This document shows positions 7,855 through 16,722 of a DNA stretch of 64,000 nucleotides, one piece after another. Source of the stretch: Actinomycetes bacterium (lineage in GTDB: Bacteria; Actinomycetota; Acidimicrobiia; Acidimicrobiales; Palsa-688); contig JAKAQB010000008.1 in the NCBI GenBank assembly GCA_021811865.1, forward strand, positions 21,134 through 85,133. The letters run 5' to 3'. The position numbers were made by a program, and so were the translations under genes. The notes below the pieces were generated by a model. That model did not search any database. It was not told the origin of the DNA and saw only the letters and a list, made by a program, of their open reading frames with translations. Positions within the stretch are counted from its first letter, which is position 1. Each line of letters opens with the position of its first letter.

Positions 7855-8181
7855 TCAGAGGTGAGGGTGCAGCTCCTGGAGGAGTTGGCCCTTGCCCTTG
7901 GCACCGACGATGCGGACCTTGGGCTCCCCATCCTTGAACAAGATCATGGTTGGGATGCTCATCACGTCGAAGCGGCGGGCGAGCTCCATGTTGTCGTCGA
8001 TGTTGATCTTGCCCAGCTTCAGCTTCCCACCCTGCTCCTCGACGATCTCGTCGAGGACGGGGGCGACCATCTTGCACGGCCCGCACCATTCGGCCCAGAA
8101 GTCGACCAGCACCGCCTCGCTCGACGCCCCGATGGCCTCGTCGAAGGTCTCATCCGTGAGGGTCACATGGTCATTGGTCAC
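7855..8181 (-). CDS. trxA: Thioredoxin
   Basis: A 108-residue disulfide reductant of the cytoplasm. The active site is FWAEWCGPCKM, the cis-proline loop is MSIPTMILF, and the fold's closing helix ends the protein. It starts with GTG at 8181, with a GAGAGGAAG sequence upstream. It is reduced by the thioredoxin reductase encoded 47 bases upstream on the same strand. The pair sits next to parB, as trxB2/trxC do in mycobacteria. Confidence 0.96.
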   Translation of the reverse strand: MTNDHVTLTDETFDEAIGASSEAVLVDFWAEWCGPCKMVAPVLDEIVEEQGGKLKLGKINIDDNMELARRFDVMSIPTMILFKDGEPKVRIVGAKGKGQLLQELHPHL

Positions 8182-8228
8182 AGCGCTCGCTTCCTCTCAA
8201 GCCGGGCCGGTGCAACGCATCGGCGAAC

Positions 8229-9260
8229 TCAACGTGTGAACGTTGCGGCATCCTCAGGCATTCCGCCGGGGGACTGGTGATGGTGTGCTTGGGCCTCGAG
8301 CCAACGCTCGGCGTCGATCGCCGCCATACACCCGGAGCCGGCGGCGGTGACCGCCTGTCGATACACATGGTCCTGGACATCTCCGCAGGCAAACACGCCG
8401 GGAACGTTGGTGGCGCTCGTCCCTCCGAGCGTGACGATGTAACCGCCGTCGTCGAGGTCCAGCTGGCCTTTGAACAAATCTGAGGTGGGGGCATGGCCGA
8501 TCGCCACGAACAACCCGGTGACTGCCAGCTGGGGCTCCTCACCGGTAAGGAGGTTGCGCAGATCGACACCCTCCACCTTCGAGGCTCCCCGCACCGCCGT
8601 CACTACGGAGTCCCACACGAAGCGGATCTTGGGGTTGGCGAGCGCCCGCTCCTGCATGATCTTGGAAGCTCGAAGCTCGCTCCGGCGGTGGATAACGGTC
8701 ACGGTCTTGGCGAACTTGGTGAGGAAGATCGCCTCCTCCAGCGCAGAGTCGCCGCCGCCGACTACGGCGATGTCATGGCCGCGAAAGAAGAAGCCGTCGC
8801 AAGTGGCGCATGTCGACACGCCGTAGCCGAGCAGCTCGCGCTCACCCTCGACCCCGAGCATCAGTGAGCGGGCCCCGGTCGAGATGATCAATGCACGCGC
8901 CCGGTGCTCGACCTCCCCACCGGTCATGGGATCAGTCGCCCAGACGCCGAAAGGCCGCTCGCTGAGGTCGACACGCGTCGCCCGGGCTGTCAGGAGCTCA
9001 GCGCCGAAGCGCAAAGCTTGCGCCCGCATGCCACCCATGAGCTCGGGGCCCATGATCCCGTCCACGAACCCGGGGAAGTTCTCGACCTCCGTTGTCAGCA
9101 TCAGCTGGCCACCCGGTTGGTCGCTGGTCGACGAAGGCTCGCCTTCGATCACCAGCGGCGCCAGGGTGGCTCGGCCGGTGTAGATGGCAGCCGTCAGGCC
9201 AGCCGGACCCGACCCGACGATGATGACGTCGCGGACCCCGTCGTTGCGACCTTCGGCCAT
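8229..9260 (-). CDS. trxB: Thioredoxin reductase (NADPH)
   Basis: FAD-containing enzyme that reduces TrxA with NADPH. The FAD-binding motif is [19 protein letters not shown] near residue 12; the redox pair is in [11 protein letters not shown]; the NADPH site begins [12 protein letters not shown]; and the C-terminal FAD motif [16 protein letters not shown] is intact. At 343 residues it is slightly longer than the usual 315-330. The start ATG at 9260 has AGGAGG just upstream. The preceding gene's stop is 8 bases away, so the three genes probably form one operon. Confidence 0.95.
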   Translation of the reverse strand: MAEGRNDGVRDVIIVGSGPAGLTAAIYTGRATLAPLVIEGEPSSTSDQPGGQLMLTTEVENFPGFVDGIMGPELMGGMRAQALRFGAELLTARATRVDLSERPFGVWATDPMTGGEVEHRARALIISTGARSLMLGVEGERELLGYGVSTCATCDGFFFRGHDIAVVGGGDSALEEAIFLTKFAKTVTVIHRRSELRASKIMQERALANPKIRFVWDSVVTAVRGASKVEGVDLRNLLTGEEPQLAVTGLFVAIGHAPTSDLFKGQLDLDDGGYIVTLGGTSATNVPGVFACGDVQDHVYRQAVTAAGSGCMAAIDAERWLEAQAHHHQSPGGMPEDAATFTR

Positions 9261-9268
9261 GCTGCCTC

Positions 9269-9709
9269 CTACTTCTGGCGCACCGTGCGCTTGGACCAGA
9301 AGAACGCTCCGATGACCAGGAATATTGCACCGAGGACCGCGTAGGTACCCCAGACGCGCGCGGAGTAGGGCTCGATGGGCAGGTAGACCTCGAGCAGGCG
9401 GGTGAGGGCGATGATCCCGAAGACCAGAGCGACGATCCCGAGCGTGCCTGCCACCAGCCCGAAGACGAGACCTCGGACGACTCTGGTGATCGGAACCGTC
9501 GTCCTGTCACGAACCGCGCCGACGACAGTCTCGATCTTGTCGGCGATGTCGACGGTCCAGTCGTGGGCCGACCCCGCAACGGACCGCCGCCCGCCGGGCC
9601 CGCCGGAGGGAAGGCCGACGCTCGACTTCGAGCCGCTGCCAGCAGCGCCCGCCGCGGCGGCCATCTCCGCTGTTGGGGCTCCCGGCGTGCTCGAACCCTG
9701 CTCGGACAT
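9269..9709 (-). CDS. Small membrane protein with disordered N-terminus (holin-like topology)
   Basis: I do not recognise a precise family. Translation from the ATG at 9709 gives 146 residues. The first 45 are Gly/Ala/Ser-rich; then a charged amphipathic helix ([19 protein letters not shown]) leads into two membrane segments ([19 protein letters not shown] and [19 protein letters not shown]) and a short basic tail, SKRTVRQK. This topology resembles small proteins labelled phage-holin-like in actinobacteria. It lies directly upstream of trxB and is probably cotranscribed. An in-frame start 34 codons upstream would add a low-complexity leader and seems unlikely. Confidence 0.65.
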   Translation of the reverse strand: MSEQGSSTPGAPTAEMAAAAGAAGSGSKSSVGLPSGGPGGRRSVAGSAHDWTVDIADKIETVVGAVRDRTTVPITRVVRGLVFGLVAGTLGIVALVFGIIALTRLLEVYLPIEPYSARVWGTYAVLGAIFLVIGAFFWSKRTVRQK

Positions 9710-10095
9710 GAACGTGAGCCTAACCAGCACCCGCCCAGCCACGCCTCTCGGTGCAACCGGGCCGGTCGGCCCGGTTGCCGCCGGCACCATCGGCGGGGCA
9801 AACGTCGACATCCGGAGAGCACGCTCGTTCCCCGGTGGTCAGATCCCGGTCGCACCAGATCCCTCCGTCGCACCAAAGCCCCGGTCACGCTGAGTGGTCG
9901 CCTTGGGGGGTTGTCCATCAGAGGCGCTGAACATTGGAGGCCTGTTGTCGTCCAGCGACAATGAGCTTCCAAAGGTCATGGGCGGGCTGGGCCCGGCGAG
10001 CACTCCCCGTGGCGCCGCCGGCCGCGACACCCAAACCCGCCGGCCGCGACACCCACAGCCCCGGCAGCGGCGGGCAAGCCGGGGAAGGCGTGCGC
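9710..10095. other. Intergenic region with hairpin repeat copy 1 and a short direct repeat
   Basis: Non-coding stretch of 386 bases between the end of the kinase gene and the start of the small membrane protein gene, both minus strand. It contains the 39-nt double-stem hairpin at 9934-9972 and a tandem pair of GCCGGCCGCGACACCCA around 10015-10055. I see no credible gene. Confidence 0.6.
9934..9972. repeat. Interspersed 39-nt hairpin element, copy 1
   Basis: TTGGAGGC and GCTTCCAA form an outer 8-bp stem (one G-U pair); inside, TTGTCG and CGACAA form a 6-bp stem around TCCAG. The two stems are separated by a 3x3 internal loop. A second copy with the same length, same stems and same strand is at 48749-48787. 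Both lie between two minus-strand genes. Confidence 0.65.
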
Positions 10096-11820
10096 TCAGT
10101 GAGCGCCGAAGACGTGCAGCTCGGCCACGTTCGCCCTGCCGGCGGGACCGAGGTCGGTGAGCCAGAGCAACACCCAGTCACCCCGGCGCCCGGCGAGACC
10201 GAACGTCGCCGTGCCATTGATGTCCACCTTCGTGGCCGTCGGCCGCCCCCATGCTGCGAGAGGCGAGCCGGAGGCGACGGCATGGTTGGTCACGTACGTC
10301 CGCGCTGCCCATCCCTGCGTGGACGACAGCACCGTCAACCGGGTCAGCCCGACCGAGCGATCCAACCGGATGGCGAGTCCCTCTCCGTTGTAGAGGTCGC
10401 CGAAGTGCGACTTGTCCGGCCCCTGGTACTGGTCCGTCCACCAGCTCGTCGCCGGGTTCCCGTCGAAGGCGTAGACGGTTCCGGCCGGATCGTCGGGGCT
10501 GTGCCCGGTGACGTCGAGGTAAACGCTGACCGCCCGGATGCCGACCGGCTGGCCCAGGCCGCTGGATGCTGCCGGCCGCCCAATGCGTCCGGGGACGCCG
10601 GCCAGGAGCGCGCCGCCGACAGCGACGGCCGCCACGACCACACCGGCGACGGTGAGGCCGGCTCCCCGGTTGCGCCGGCGCCGGACCCTGCCCACGGTGG
10701 CGCTCCGGTCGGGTGCCGCCCTAGGTGAGAGGCGGGGTTCGCCGGCGGGGGGAGGCACCGGTGGGCGGGGCCGGATGCGCCCCTCGGGGAGGGGCCGGCT
10801 GGTCTCACGCGCCAGGCGGCGCTCGCCGTTCTGCGGCCCGGAGGCGGTTCGGCCCCCAGATGGCCCAGCTGCCGATGGTCCAGCTGCGGATGGCCCGGGG
10901 ACGGTGCGGTCCCCGGGCGACCCCGGGACGGGAGAAGGGGTCATCCGCTCGAGCGCCCGGCGCACCTCGCCGGCGGTCGCCGGCCGGTCGTCGGGGGACT
11001 TCGCCAGCAGTCGAGCCACGAGCGCGTCGAGGCCGAGCGGCAGGCCGGGTCGCAGCGAGGTAGCGCGGGGGGGAGTGTCGTGGAGGTGGGCGAGGGCGAT
11101 CGCCATGTCGGTGCTGCCTTGGAACGGCACCCGGCCGGTGAGCATCTCGAAGAGCACGACGCCGAGCGAGTACAGGTCCGACCGTTGATCGATGTCGTCG
11201 CGGCCCTGGACCTGCTCGGGGCTCAGGTACTTGGGCGTGCCGAGCACGGTGCCTGTCTGCGTGAGGTCCGTCCCGATGCCGGCCCGGGCTTTGGCGATCC
11301 CGAAGTCGGTGACCTTCACCCGCACGCCGCTGACCTCGTCGTCGCATACGAGGACGTTGGCCGGCTTCACGTCGCGGTGCACGAGGCCGGCGTGGTGGGC
11401 GTGGGCGAGGGCGCCGGCGATCTGGGCGGCGATCGCGGTGGCCAGGCCCACGTCGAGGGGGCCGGCGCCGTCGAGCAGCTGGCGGAGGGTCCGGCCAGCA
11501 ACGAGCTCCATGACGATGTAGGCCGTGCCGGCGTCGAGACCGGTGTCGTAGGTCGCCACTATCCCGGGGGTCGACAGGCGGGCGGCGGTCACCGCCTCCC
11601 GGCGGAAGCGTTCGACGAAGGTGGCGTCACCACTCAGATGCGACCGCAGGACCTTGACGGCGACAGCCCGGCCCAACACCTCGTCGCGCCCTTCCCACAC
11701 CTCTGCCATGCCGCCGCAGGCGATGGGGGAGACCAGCCGGTACCGGCCGGCGAGCAGCCGCCCTGGAGCGGGACCGACCGTGCCCAGCCTCGCCGACGCC
11801 TCCAGCGCCCCGTCGCTCAC
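10096..11820 (-). CDS. Transmembrane Ser/Thr protein kinase with extracellular discoidin-like domain
   Basis: A PknB-type kinase. The catalytic domain (about residues 25-285) appears active: VAVKVL (Lys56), VHRDVKPANV (Asp150), VTDFGIA (Asp172), GTPKYLSPEQ and DQRSDLYSLG. The glycine loop reads ACGGMAEV, with Ala for the first Gly. A Pro/Arg-rich juxtamembrane linker, one membrane helix (AGVVVAAVAVGGALLAGV) and an external F5/8C-like domain follow (FDGNPATSWWTDQYQG, VTNHAVASG). I prefer GTG at 11820, with GGGGAAG upstream, over TTG at 11832. Its architecture matches the C-terminal half of the mycobacterial MurJ (MviN)-pseudokinase protein, but no MurJ domain is attached. Confidence 0.88.
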   Translation of the reverse strand: MSDGALEASARLGTVGPAPGRLLAGRYRLVSPIACGGMAEVWEGRDEVLGRAVAVKVLRSHLSGDATFVERFRREAVTAARLSTPGIVATYDTGLDAGTAYIVMELVAGRTLRQLLDGAGPLDVGLATAIAAQIAGALAHAHHAGLVHRDVKPANVLVCDDEVSGVRVKVTDFGIAKARAGIGTDLTQTGTVLGTPKYLSPEQVQGRDDIDQRSDLYSLGVVLFEMLTGRVPFQGSTDMAIALAHLHDTPPRATSLRPGLPLGLDALVARLLAKSPDDRPATAGEVRRALERMTPSPVPGSPGDRTVPGPSAAGPSAAGPSGGRTASGPQNGERRLARETSRPLPEGRIRPRPPVPPPAGEPRLSPRAAPDRSATVGRVRRRRNRGAGLTVAGVVVAAVAVGGALLAGVPGRIGRPAASSGLGQPVGIRAVSVYLDVTGHSPDDPAGTVYAFDGNPATSWWTDQYQGPDKSHFGDLYNGEGLAIRLDRSVGLTRLTVLSSTQGWAARTYVTNHAVASGSPLAAWGRPTATKVDINGTATFGLAGRRGDWVLLWLTDLGPAGRANVAELHVFGAH

Positions 11821-11959
11821 CGGCTTCCCCAAGACGTCGAGCGCGGCGCTCGACGGGGGAGGAAAGCCACGTTTGTGAGGCTAGTTGCGTCGTCGCTCGA
11901 TCCCATGGCGCCCCGACGGGTACGCCGCTGACGGCCAGCGGGGGAGGGTCCAGACGGCG

Positions 11960-12799
11960 TCAGGCCGGCAACCAGGCAACGCCGACGGCACCGGGGCCAG
12001 AGTGGGTGCCGATGACCGGGCCGATGTCACCGGTCAGCCGGGGGGCGGCCGCCTCGACCCCGGCGACCAGGCCGAGGAAGGCGTCGAAGTCCGCAGCGTC
12101 GGCGCCGAACACCGCCAGACGCGCCAGCGGCCCCGCCGCCCTCACCTTGTCTGCCAGGTACCGCAGCGACCTCGCCCGGGTCCGCTGGCGGGACTCCTGC
12201 TCCACCACGCCGCCCCGCACCTCGATGACCGGCTTGATGGCCAGCATGGAGCCGACGAGCGCGGCAGCCCCGCCGATGCGACCTCCCCGGCGCAGGTTCT
12301 CGAGCGTGTCGATGGCGCCGTAGACCTTCATCCGGCCGCTGGCGTCCAGCGCGGCGGCCGCGACCTCGTCGAGGCTGCCGCCGGCGGCAGCCCGCTCGGC
12401 CGCCTCGACGACGATCAGCCCCTCACCCATGGTGGCGCTCAGGGAGTCGACGACCCGCACAGGCATGCACCCGTGCATCTCGGCGGCCGCCTGGCGCGCC
12501 GCTTCGATCGTCGCCGACAGGCGGGAGGAGAGGTTTACGCAGACGACGCCGGCAGCCCCCTCGGACTGCATCTGCTCGAAGGCACGGTGAAAGACCCCGG
12601 GGGACGGCGCGGACGTCTCCGGGAGGGTGGTGAGCGCCGCGCTCCGGGCCCAGAACTCCTTGGTCGACAGCTCGGTCCGGTCAACGAGCTCTTCCGCCCC
12701 GAACCGGATCCGGAGGGGAACCAACCCCACCCCCAGCTCCGCGAGGAGGCTGTCGGGCAGGTCGCAGGCGCTGTCGGTGACAACACGGATCCCGGGCAT
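11960..12799 (-). CDS. DegV family fatty-acid-binding protein
   Basis: DegV proteins bind a single fatty acid; in Firmicutes related FakB proteins hand it to a kinase for phosphorylation. The 279-residue product begins IRVVTDSACDLPDSL (family signature), has TSAPSPGVF around residue 80 (typical ligand-contact segment TSqPs), the LSSRLSATIEAA helix, and GRIGGAAALVGSMLAIKPV. Length is typical. No FakA kinase is visible in the window. The gene starts 18 bases after the upstream DUF6049 gene, suggesting cotranscription, and lies where a murJ gene would be expected by mycobacterial synteny. Confidence 0.88.
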   Translation of the reverse strand: MPGIRVVTDSACDLPDSLLAELGVGLVPLRIRFGAEELVDRTELSTKEFWARSAALTTLPETSAPSPGVFHRAFEQMQSEGAAGVVCVNLSSRLSATIEAARQAAAEMHGCMPVRVVDSLSATMGEGLIVVEAAERAAAGGSLDEVAAAALDASGRMKVYGAIDTLENLRRGGRIGGAAALVGSMLAIKPVIEVRGGVVEQESRQRTRARSLRYLADKVRAAGPLARLAVFGADAADFDAFLGLVAGVEAAAPRLTGDIGPVIGTHSGPGAVGVAWLPA

Positions 12800-12817
12800 C
12801 GTGGTCCTTGGACCCCG

Positions 12818-14902
12818 TCAGGGTCGCGATGGTGACATTCCCGCCGGCACCGACGGGGCCTCGTCGGGACCGTCGTCTCCCGGCGGCGGCACAAGCCGGC
12901 CGGCGCGCCGGCCGTGGCGCAGGTTCCGGATCCACCAGAGCAGGAGGAACAGCCCGGCGCTCACCATCAGCACCAGCCCGACCCAGGACACGGCCGTGGA
13001 GCGGATGCTGTCACGATCGGAGGCGAGCACGACGGTGCCGTCGGGGGAGAGCAGCTGGACGGTCATCGTGAACACCCCCGAGGTCCGTGACGTGACGGGG
13101 ACACGCACGACGCTGACGGGCCCGGAGAGGCTGATCTGGCAGGCTTCGCTCGCGGCGGTGACCCGGCACGCCCCGCCCAGGCCGCGGACCGGTCGGAACT
13201 GGAGCTTCGGCGACGAGAGCAGCAGCTCCACGTGCACGACCGTGTGGGGCAGGGACTGGACCGTCACCGGGAGCGTCCCCGACCGGGCGGTGAATGTGAT
13301 CGACGTCGCCCTCGGGAGCGTGACCCGTCGCTCGACGGCGTCGATGGCCGCCCTGGCGGCCGCGAGCATCGCCGTGGCCCGCCCGTGGCGCAGGCTGCTC
13401 GACTCAGCAGCGAGCATGACCCGTTCGACCGACGCCGCCAAGCCCCGGTAGGCCGGGACCAGCTCGCGGAAGGAGGTCAGCGTCGCCGCCAGGTTGACCA
13501 CCCCCGGCTGGTCGGCTACAGCCGCCGGCGGCGTCGACGGGTTCAGGTCGAGCGTCGGCGTGCCCGCCGACACGTGCACCCGCCCGAACAACCCGTTGAC
13601 GGTGACGGGCACGGCGAACGGGTTGGCGGCAAGGCCCCGCACGAACGTTGCCAACAGCTGCGGCGACGCTCCCGCCGGGGCGAAGACGGCGACACCCCGC
13701 TCCACGCTCGGCTCCTCCTGCTGTGTCACGGCTATCTCGGCGAGGTCCTGCTCGGCGGCGAGCACAGGATCGCCCCGAGCCGCCAGGCGGGCGGAGAGCG
13801 GGCCGTCGGCGCCCCACACCTCGACGTGGCCGCCCGCCCCGTCGGACAGCGGTGTCGGCCGCCCGAAGGTGACGTTGGTGTAGGCGGCAGGCAGCGGCGT
13901 GAGAGCCGAGTCCGGGACGACCAGTCGCCGCAGCCCGGCGGCGCGCAGATCGGCGAGCGTCCGGTTGTCGAGGGTCTGGTCAACGGCCCACGTCGAGCGG
14001 TCGGGGGAAGCGCCGAGCGCTGACTGCAGGGCGCCGGATCCGGCCGACAGCTGTGTGGCGATCGTGGCGCCGAGCCCAGCGGCTTCCAGCCGGCGGTACA
14101 CCACCGGGACATACGACGACGGCAGCAACTGGTCGCCGGTGCCGGCGAGGTGCCCAAGGGCGGCCACCACCCGACGGCCCGTGCCTCCCTCCGCTGCGAG
14201 GGCGGCGGCCGCAGCGGGATCCACGAGAAGGCTCACCGGTACCGACGCCGCGCCGCGCAGCGCGCCGATCAGAGCGGCGACCTGGCTTGTGGGGGGCGGA
14301 ACCGGGCTCAGGTGACGATCAACGGCAGGTGCAGTGTCCGCCACTGGCACGACAAGGGCGACGGCGAGGCGCTGGAAGCCGGGCCCAGAGCCGGCGTCGA
14401 AGACGAGGAACGTCGTCATGGCCGCTCCGAGCGGGTTGCTCTGCGAGCCGAACAATTGCACCGACACCGGGTAGACGGCGTCGATGCCACCGGTGGAGAA
14501 GGCGCGCTCACCGTTGGGCACGTTCCCGGTCGAGTCGACAGGGATCCTCACCTGCACGGCCCCTGGGCCCGCCGGCAGGCTCGCCAACGGCTGCAGGTCG
14601 TACCAGGTGGGGCTGTACGGCTCGATCCCGGCGGTTGCCGCCTCGAAGCCACTGCGCGTCGTGACGGGTGGGTAGACCGCCACCTGGAGCATGTCGGTGC
14701 GGGGGGCGGGCGCCGACACGGTCAGGTCCAACACGAACACCGTGCCCGCCCGCACCCATGTCGACTGGCCGACCAGGTGCACGGCCGGTCGGCCGGCGAT
14801 GACGCCCGATGGAGGAACGGCCTCCGCCACCTGGGGGAGACCGAGGGCCACGACCAGCCCGAGGGCCACCAGGGCGCCCGCCGCCCGGGCCAGCGGTCTC
14901 AC
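12818..14902 (-). CDS. DUF6049 family secreted/membrane-anchored protein
   Basis: Matches the position and layout of the large surface protein encoded beside murJ and pcnA in mycobacteria (Rv3909-like). From GTG at 14902 the product has 694 residues: a signal peptide (VRPLARAAGALVALGLVVAL, AEA-type cleavage), a large external region beginning with a beta-rich domain, and a C-terminal membrane helix (SWVGLVLMVSAGLFLLLWW) followed by a basic cytoplasmic tail. The molecular function is unknown; the context suggests envelope assembly. The GTG overlaps the stop of the upstream acetyltransferase gene (GTGA). A longer frame exists upstream but would lie inside that gene and lacks a signal peptide at its start. 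Confidence 0.8.
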   Translation of the reverse strand: MRPLARAAGALVALGLVVALGLPQVAEAVPPSGVIAGRPAVHLVGQSTWVRAGTVFVLDLTVSAPAPRTDMLQVAVYPPVTTRSGFEAATAGIEPYSPTWYDLQPLASLPAGPGAVQVRIPVDSTGNVPNGERAFSTGGIDAVYPVSVQLFGSQSNPLGAAMTTFLVFDAGSGPGFQRLAVALVVPVADTAPAVDRHLSPVPPPTSQVAALIGALRGAASVPVSLLVDPAAAAALAAEGGTGRRVVAALGHLAGTGDQLLPSSYVPVVYRRLEAAGLGATIATQLSAGSGALQSALGASPDRSTWAVDQTLDNRTLADLRAAGLRRLVVPDSALTPLPAAYTNVTFGRPTPLSDGAGGHVEVWGADGPLSARLAARGDPVLAAEQDLAEIAVTQQEEPSVERGVAVFAPAGASPQLLATFVRGLAANPFAVPVTVNGLFGRVHVSAGTPTLDLNPSTPPAAVADQPGVVNLAATLTSFRELVPAYRGLAASVERVMLAAESSSLRHGRATAMLAAARAAIDAVERRVTLPRATSITFTARSGTLPVTVQSLPHTVVHVELLLSSPKLQFRPVRGLGGACRVTAASEACQISLSGPVSVVRVPVTSRTSGVFTMTVQLLSPDGTVVLASDRDSIRSTAVSWVGLVLMVSAGLFLLLWWIRNLRHGRRAGRLVPPPGDDGPDEAPSVPAGMSPSRP

Positions 14903-15630
14903 AGCCCGGCGGCCAGGACCGACAGCCCGACCGGCTCGTCGCGGAACCCGACGGAGTGGTACAGCGCCAGGGCGGCATCGTTGCCGAGTTGGGTGTTGAC
15001 GACAGCGGACCGGACGCCGCGGCGGCGCATCCAGTGCAGCCCGTCGAGCAGCAACCGGCGCCCGGTGCCACGGCCCTGCCGGGCAGGATCGACCGCCAGG
15101 CGCTGCACGAACCCTCTCGACCCTGACCGGCCGGAGATGCAGTAGCCATCCACGGCGCCGGCTGCCCACCGCCGGCGGGGTCGGGCGACGCGCCAGCGGG
15201 TGCTCGGGGTCGCCGCCAGGGCGTCGTCGAGGGCGGCCTCGTCGAGCCTCCAGAACGACGAGAAGGCCGCGCCGTCGACGGCGAGCACGGCGGCCCGATC
15301 GGCTCGCCGCCGGCCGCGGGTGAGGGTGGCGCCGGCGGGCACCGGCGGCAGCCGACCGACCAGGTCGAGCGACAGCAGGTGCAGGCGCTCGGCGACATCG
15401 AAGCCGGCGGCGAGGAAGCCCGCCTGCTCGAGTGGCGAGAGGGCACCGGTGAGGACTCTGGTGTACCCACGGGAGGCGAGGACCTCCAGGCAGTGGTGGA
15501 GGAAGGCGGCCGACGGCAGCGGCGCGCTCGGGACCGGGGTCAGCAGCGCCACGTTGCCCTCACCCCGCCAGCGGCCCGTCCTGGCCTGCTCGCGGCCCCA
15601 GCGCAGGATGTCCGCGGCCGGCGCGCTCAT
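14899..15630 (-). CDS. GNAT family N-acetyltransferase
   Basis: A Gcn5-related acetyltransferase of 243 residues. The acetyl-CoA-binding motif A is near the C-terminus: VQRLAVDPARQGRGTGRRLL, followed by VVNTQLGNDAALALYHSVGF, the classical motif B. The N-terminal half carries a second, degenerate GNAT-like fold (GYTRVLTGALSPLEQAGFLAAGF). The substrate cannot be read from the sequence. Start is ATG at 15630. It is divergent from the deacetylase gene that starts 55 bases away, and overlaps the downstream DUF6049 gene by four bases, so it heads that operon. Confidence 0.82.
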   Translation of the reverse strand: MSAPAADILRWGREQARTGRWRGEGNVALLTPVPSAPLPSAAFLHHCLEVLASRGYTRVLTGALSPLEQAGFLAAGFDVAERLHLLSLDLVGRLPPVPAGATLTRGRRRADRAAVLAVDGAAFSSFWRLDEAALDDALAATPSTRWRVARPRRRWAAGAVDGYCISGRSGSRGFVQRLAVDPARQGRGTGRRLLLDGLHWMRRRGVRSAVVNTQLGNDAALALYHSVGFRDEPVGLSVLAAGL

Positions 15631-15684
15631 GCAACGCACCAGGCTAGTCAGGCTGTCCTCCCACCGTGCCGGTAGCGTGACGTG

Positions 15685-16704
15685 ATGGCTACCGGCACGC
15701 TTCTCTTCGCCACCCACGAGGCGTGCCTGCACCACGAGACGGGCCGGGGTCACCCGGAGCGGCCGGCGCGCCTCGACGCCGTCGCCGCCGGCGTCGAGCG
15801 GGCCCGGGCCGCGGAGGCGGTCCGCCCCGTCGTTCCCCGCCGAGCGACCCGGGACGAGCTGCTGGCCGTCCACCCCGCTCGATATCTCGACGCGATGGAG
15901 GCGTTCTGCCGGGCCGGAGGGGGCGACGTCGACGCCGACACGGTGGCCGGTCCCGACTCCTGGGACGCGGCGCTCGTGGCCGCCGGCGCCGGGCCGGACA
16001 TGGTCGCCCGGCTGCGCGCCGGAGAGGCCGACGCCGCCTTCGTGGCCGTCCGGCCGCCCGGGCACCACGCCACGCCCCGCCGGGCGATGGGCTTCTGCCT
16101 CGTCAACAACGTGGCCGTCACCGCCATGTCGCTCGCCGCCGAGGGTGAGCGGGTCCTGGTGGTGGACATCGACGCCCACCACGGCAACGGGACGCAGGAC
16201 ACCTTCTACACCGACCCGCGCGTGACCTACGTCTCCCTGCACGAGTGGCCGCTGTACCCCGGCACCGGGTGGCTCGACGAGCGCGGCGCCGGTGCCGGGG
16301 AAGGCGCCACGGTCAACCTGCCCCTGCCGAGCGGGGCGACCGGCGACGTGTACCGGACCGCCGTGGCGGACGTGGTGGAACCGATCGCTTCCCGGTTCGC
16401 ACCGACCTGGCTGCTCATATCGGCCGGCTTCGACGCCCATCGAGCCGACCCGTTGACCGGCCTCGGCCTGTCCTCCGGCGACTACGGGGCCGTCGTCGCC
16501 GACCTGGTCCCGCTGGTCGCCCCCGGACGGATCGTCGCCGTGCTCGAGGGCGGCTACGACCTCGAGGCGCTGGCGGTGTCGGCGGCGGCGACCGTCGACG
16601 CCCTTCTCGGGGTGCGCAACCTTCCTGAACCCGAGACCGCCGGCGGCCCGGGCCGCGAGATCGTGCTCGCTGCCCGGCGGCTCCACTCAACTGCCGCTAG
16701 CTGA
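15685..16704 (+). CDS. Histone-deacetylase-superfamily amidohydrolase (AcuC/AphA-like)
   Basis: A zinc-dependent deacetylase of the arginase/deacetylase fold; bacterial members act on acetyl-lysine, acetylpolyamines or acetoin-related substrates. Diagnostic motifs are all present: RPPGHHATPRRAMGFCLVNN (the tandem histidines), VVDIDAHHGNGTQDTFY (zinc Asp and His), LISAGFDAHRADPL (second zinc Asp) and LEGGYDLEAL with the catalytic-site Tyr. At 339 residues it has family length. ATG at 15685 is preceded directly by a GTG that could also serve. pilT follows 18 bases downstream. Confidence 0.9.
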   Translation: MATGTLLFATHEACLHHETGRGHPERPARLDAVAAGVERARAAEAVRPVVPRRATRDELLAVHPARYLDAMEAFCRAGGGDVDADTVAGPDSWDAALVAAGAGPDMVARLRAGEADAAFVAVRPPGHHATPRRAMGFCLVNNVAVTAMSLAAEGERVLVVDIDAHHGNGTQDTFYTDPRVTYVSLHEWPLYPGTGWLDERGAGAGEGATVNLPLPSGATGDVYRTAVADVVEPIASRFAPTWLLISAGFDAHRADPLTGLGLSSGDYGAVVADLVPLVAPGRIVAVLEGGYDLEALAVSAAATVDALLGVRNLPEPETAGGPGREIVLAARRLHSTAAS

Positions 16705-16722
16705 TGCCGATGACTTGTACCA

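Noticed and set aside
14903..15169. N-terminal extension of the DUF6049 protein
   Set aside because: It would overlap the acetyltransferase gene and put a basic low-complexity leader before a clear signal peptide that starts at the GTG at 14902.
14899..16686. A 595-codon frame extending the GNAT acetyltransferase upstream
   Set aside because: The extra 350 residues are antisense to the deacetylase gene, which has all its catalytic motifs. The acetyltransferase starts at the ATG at 15630.
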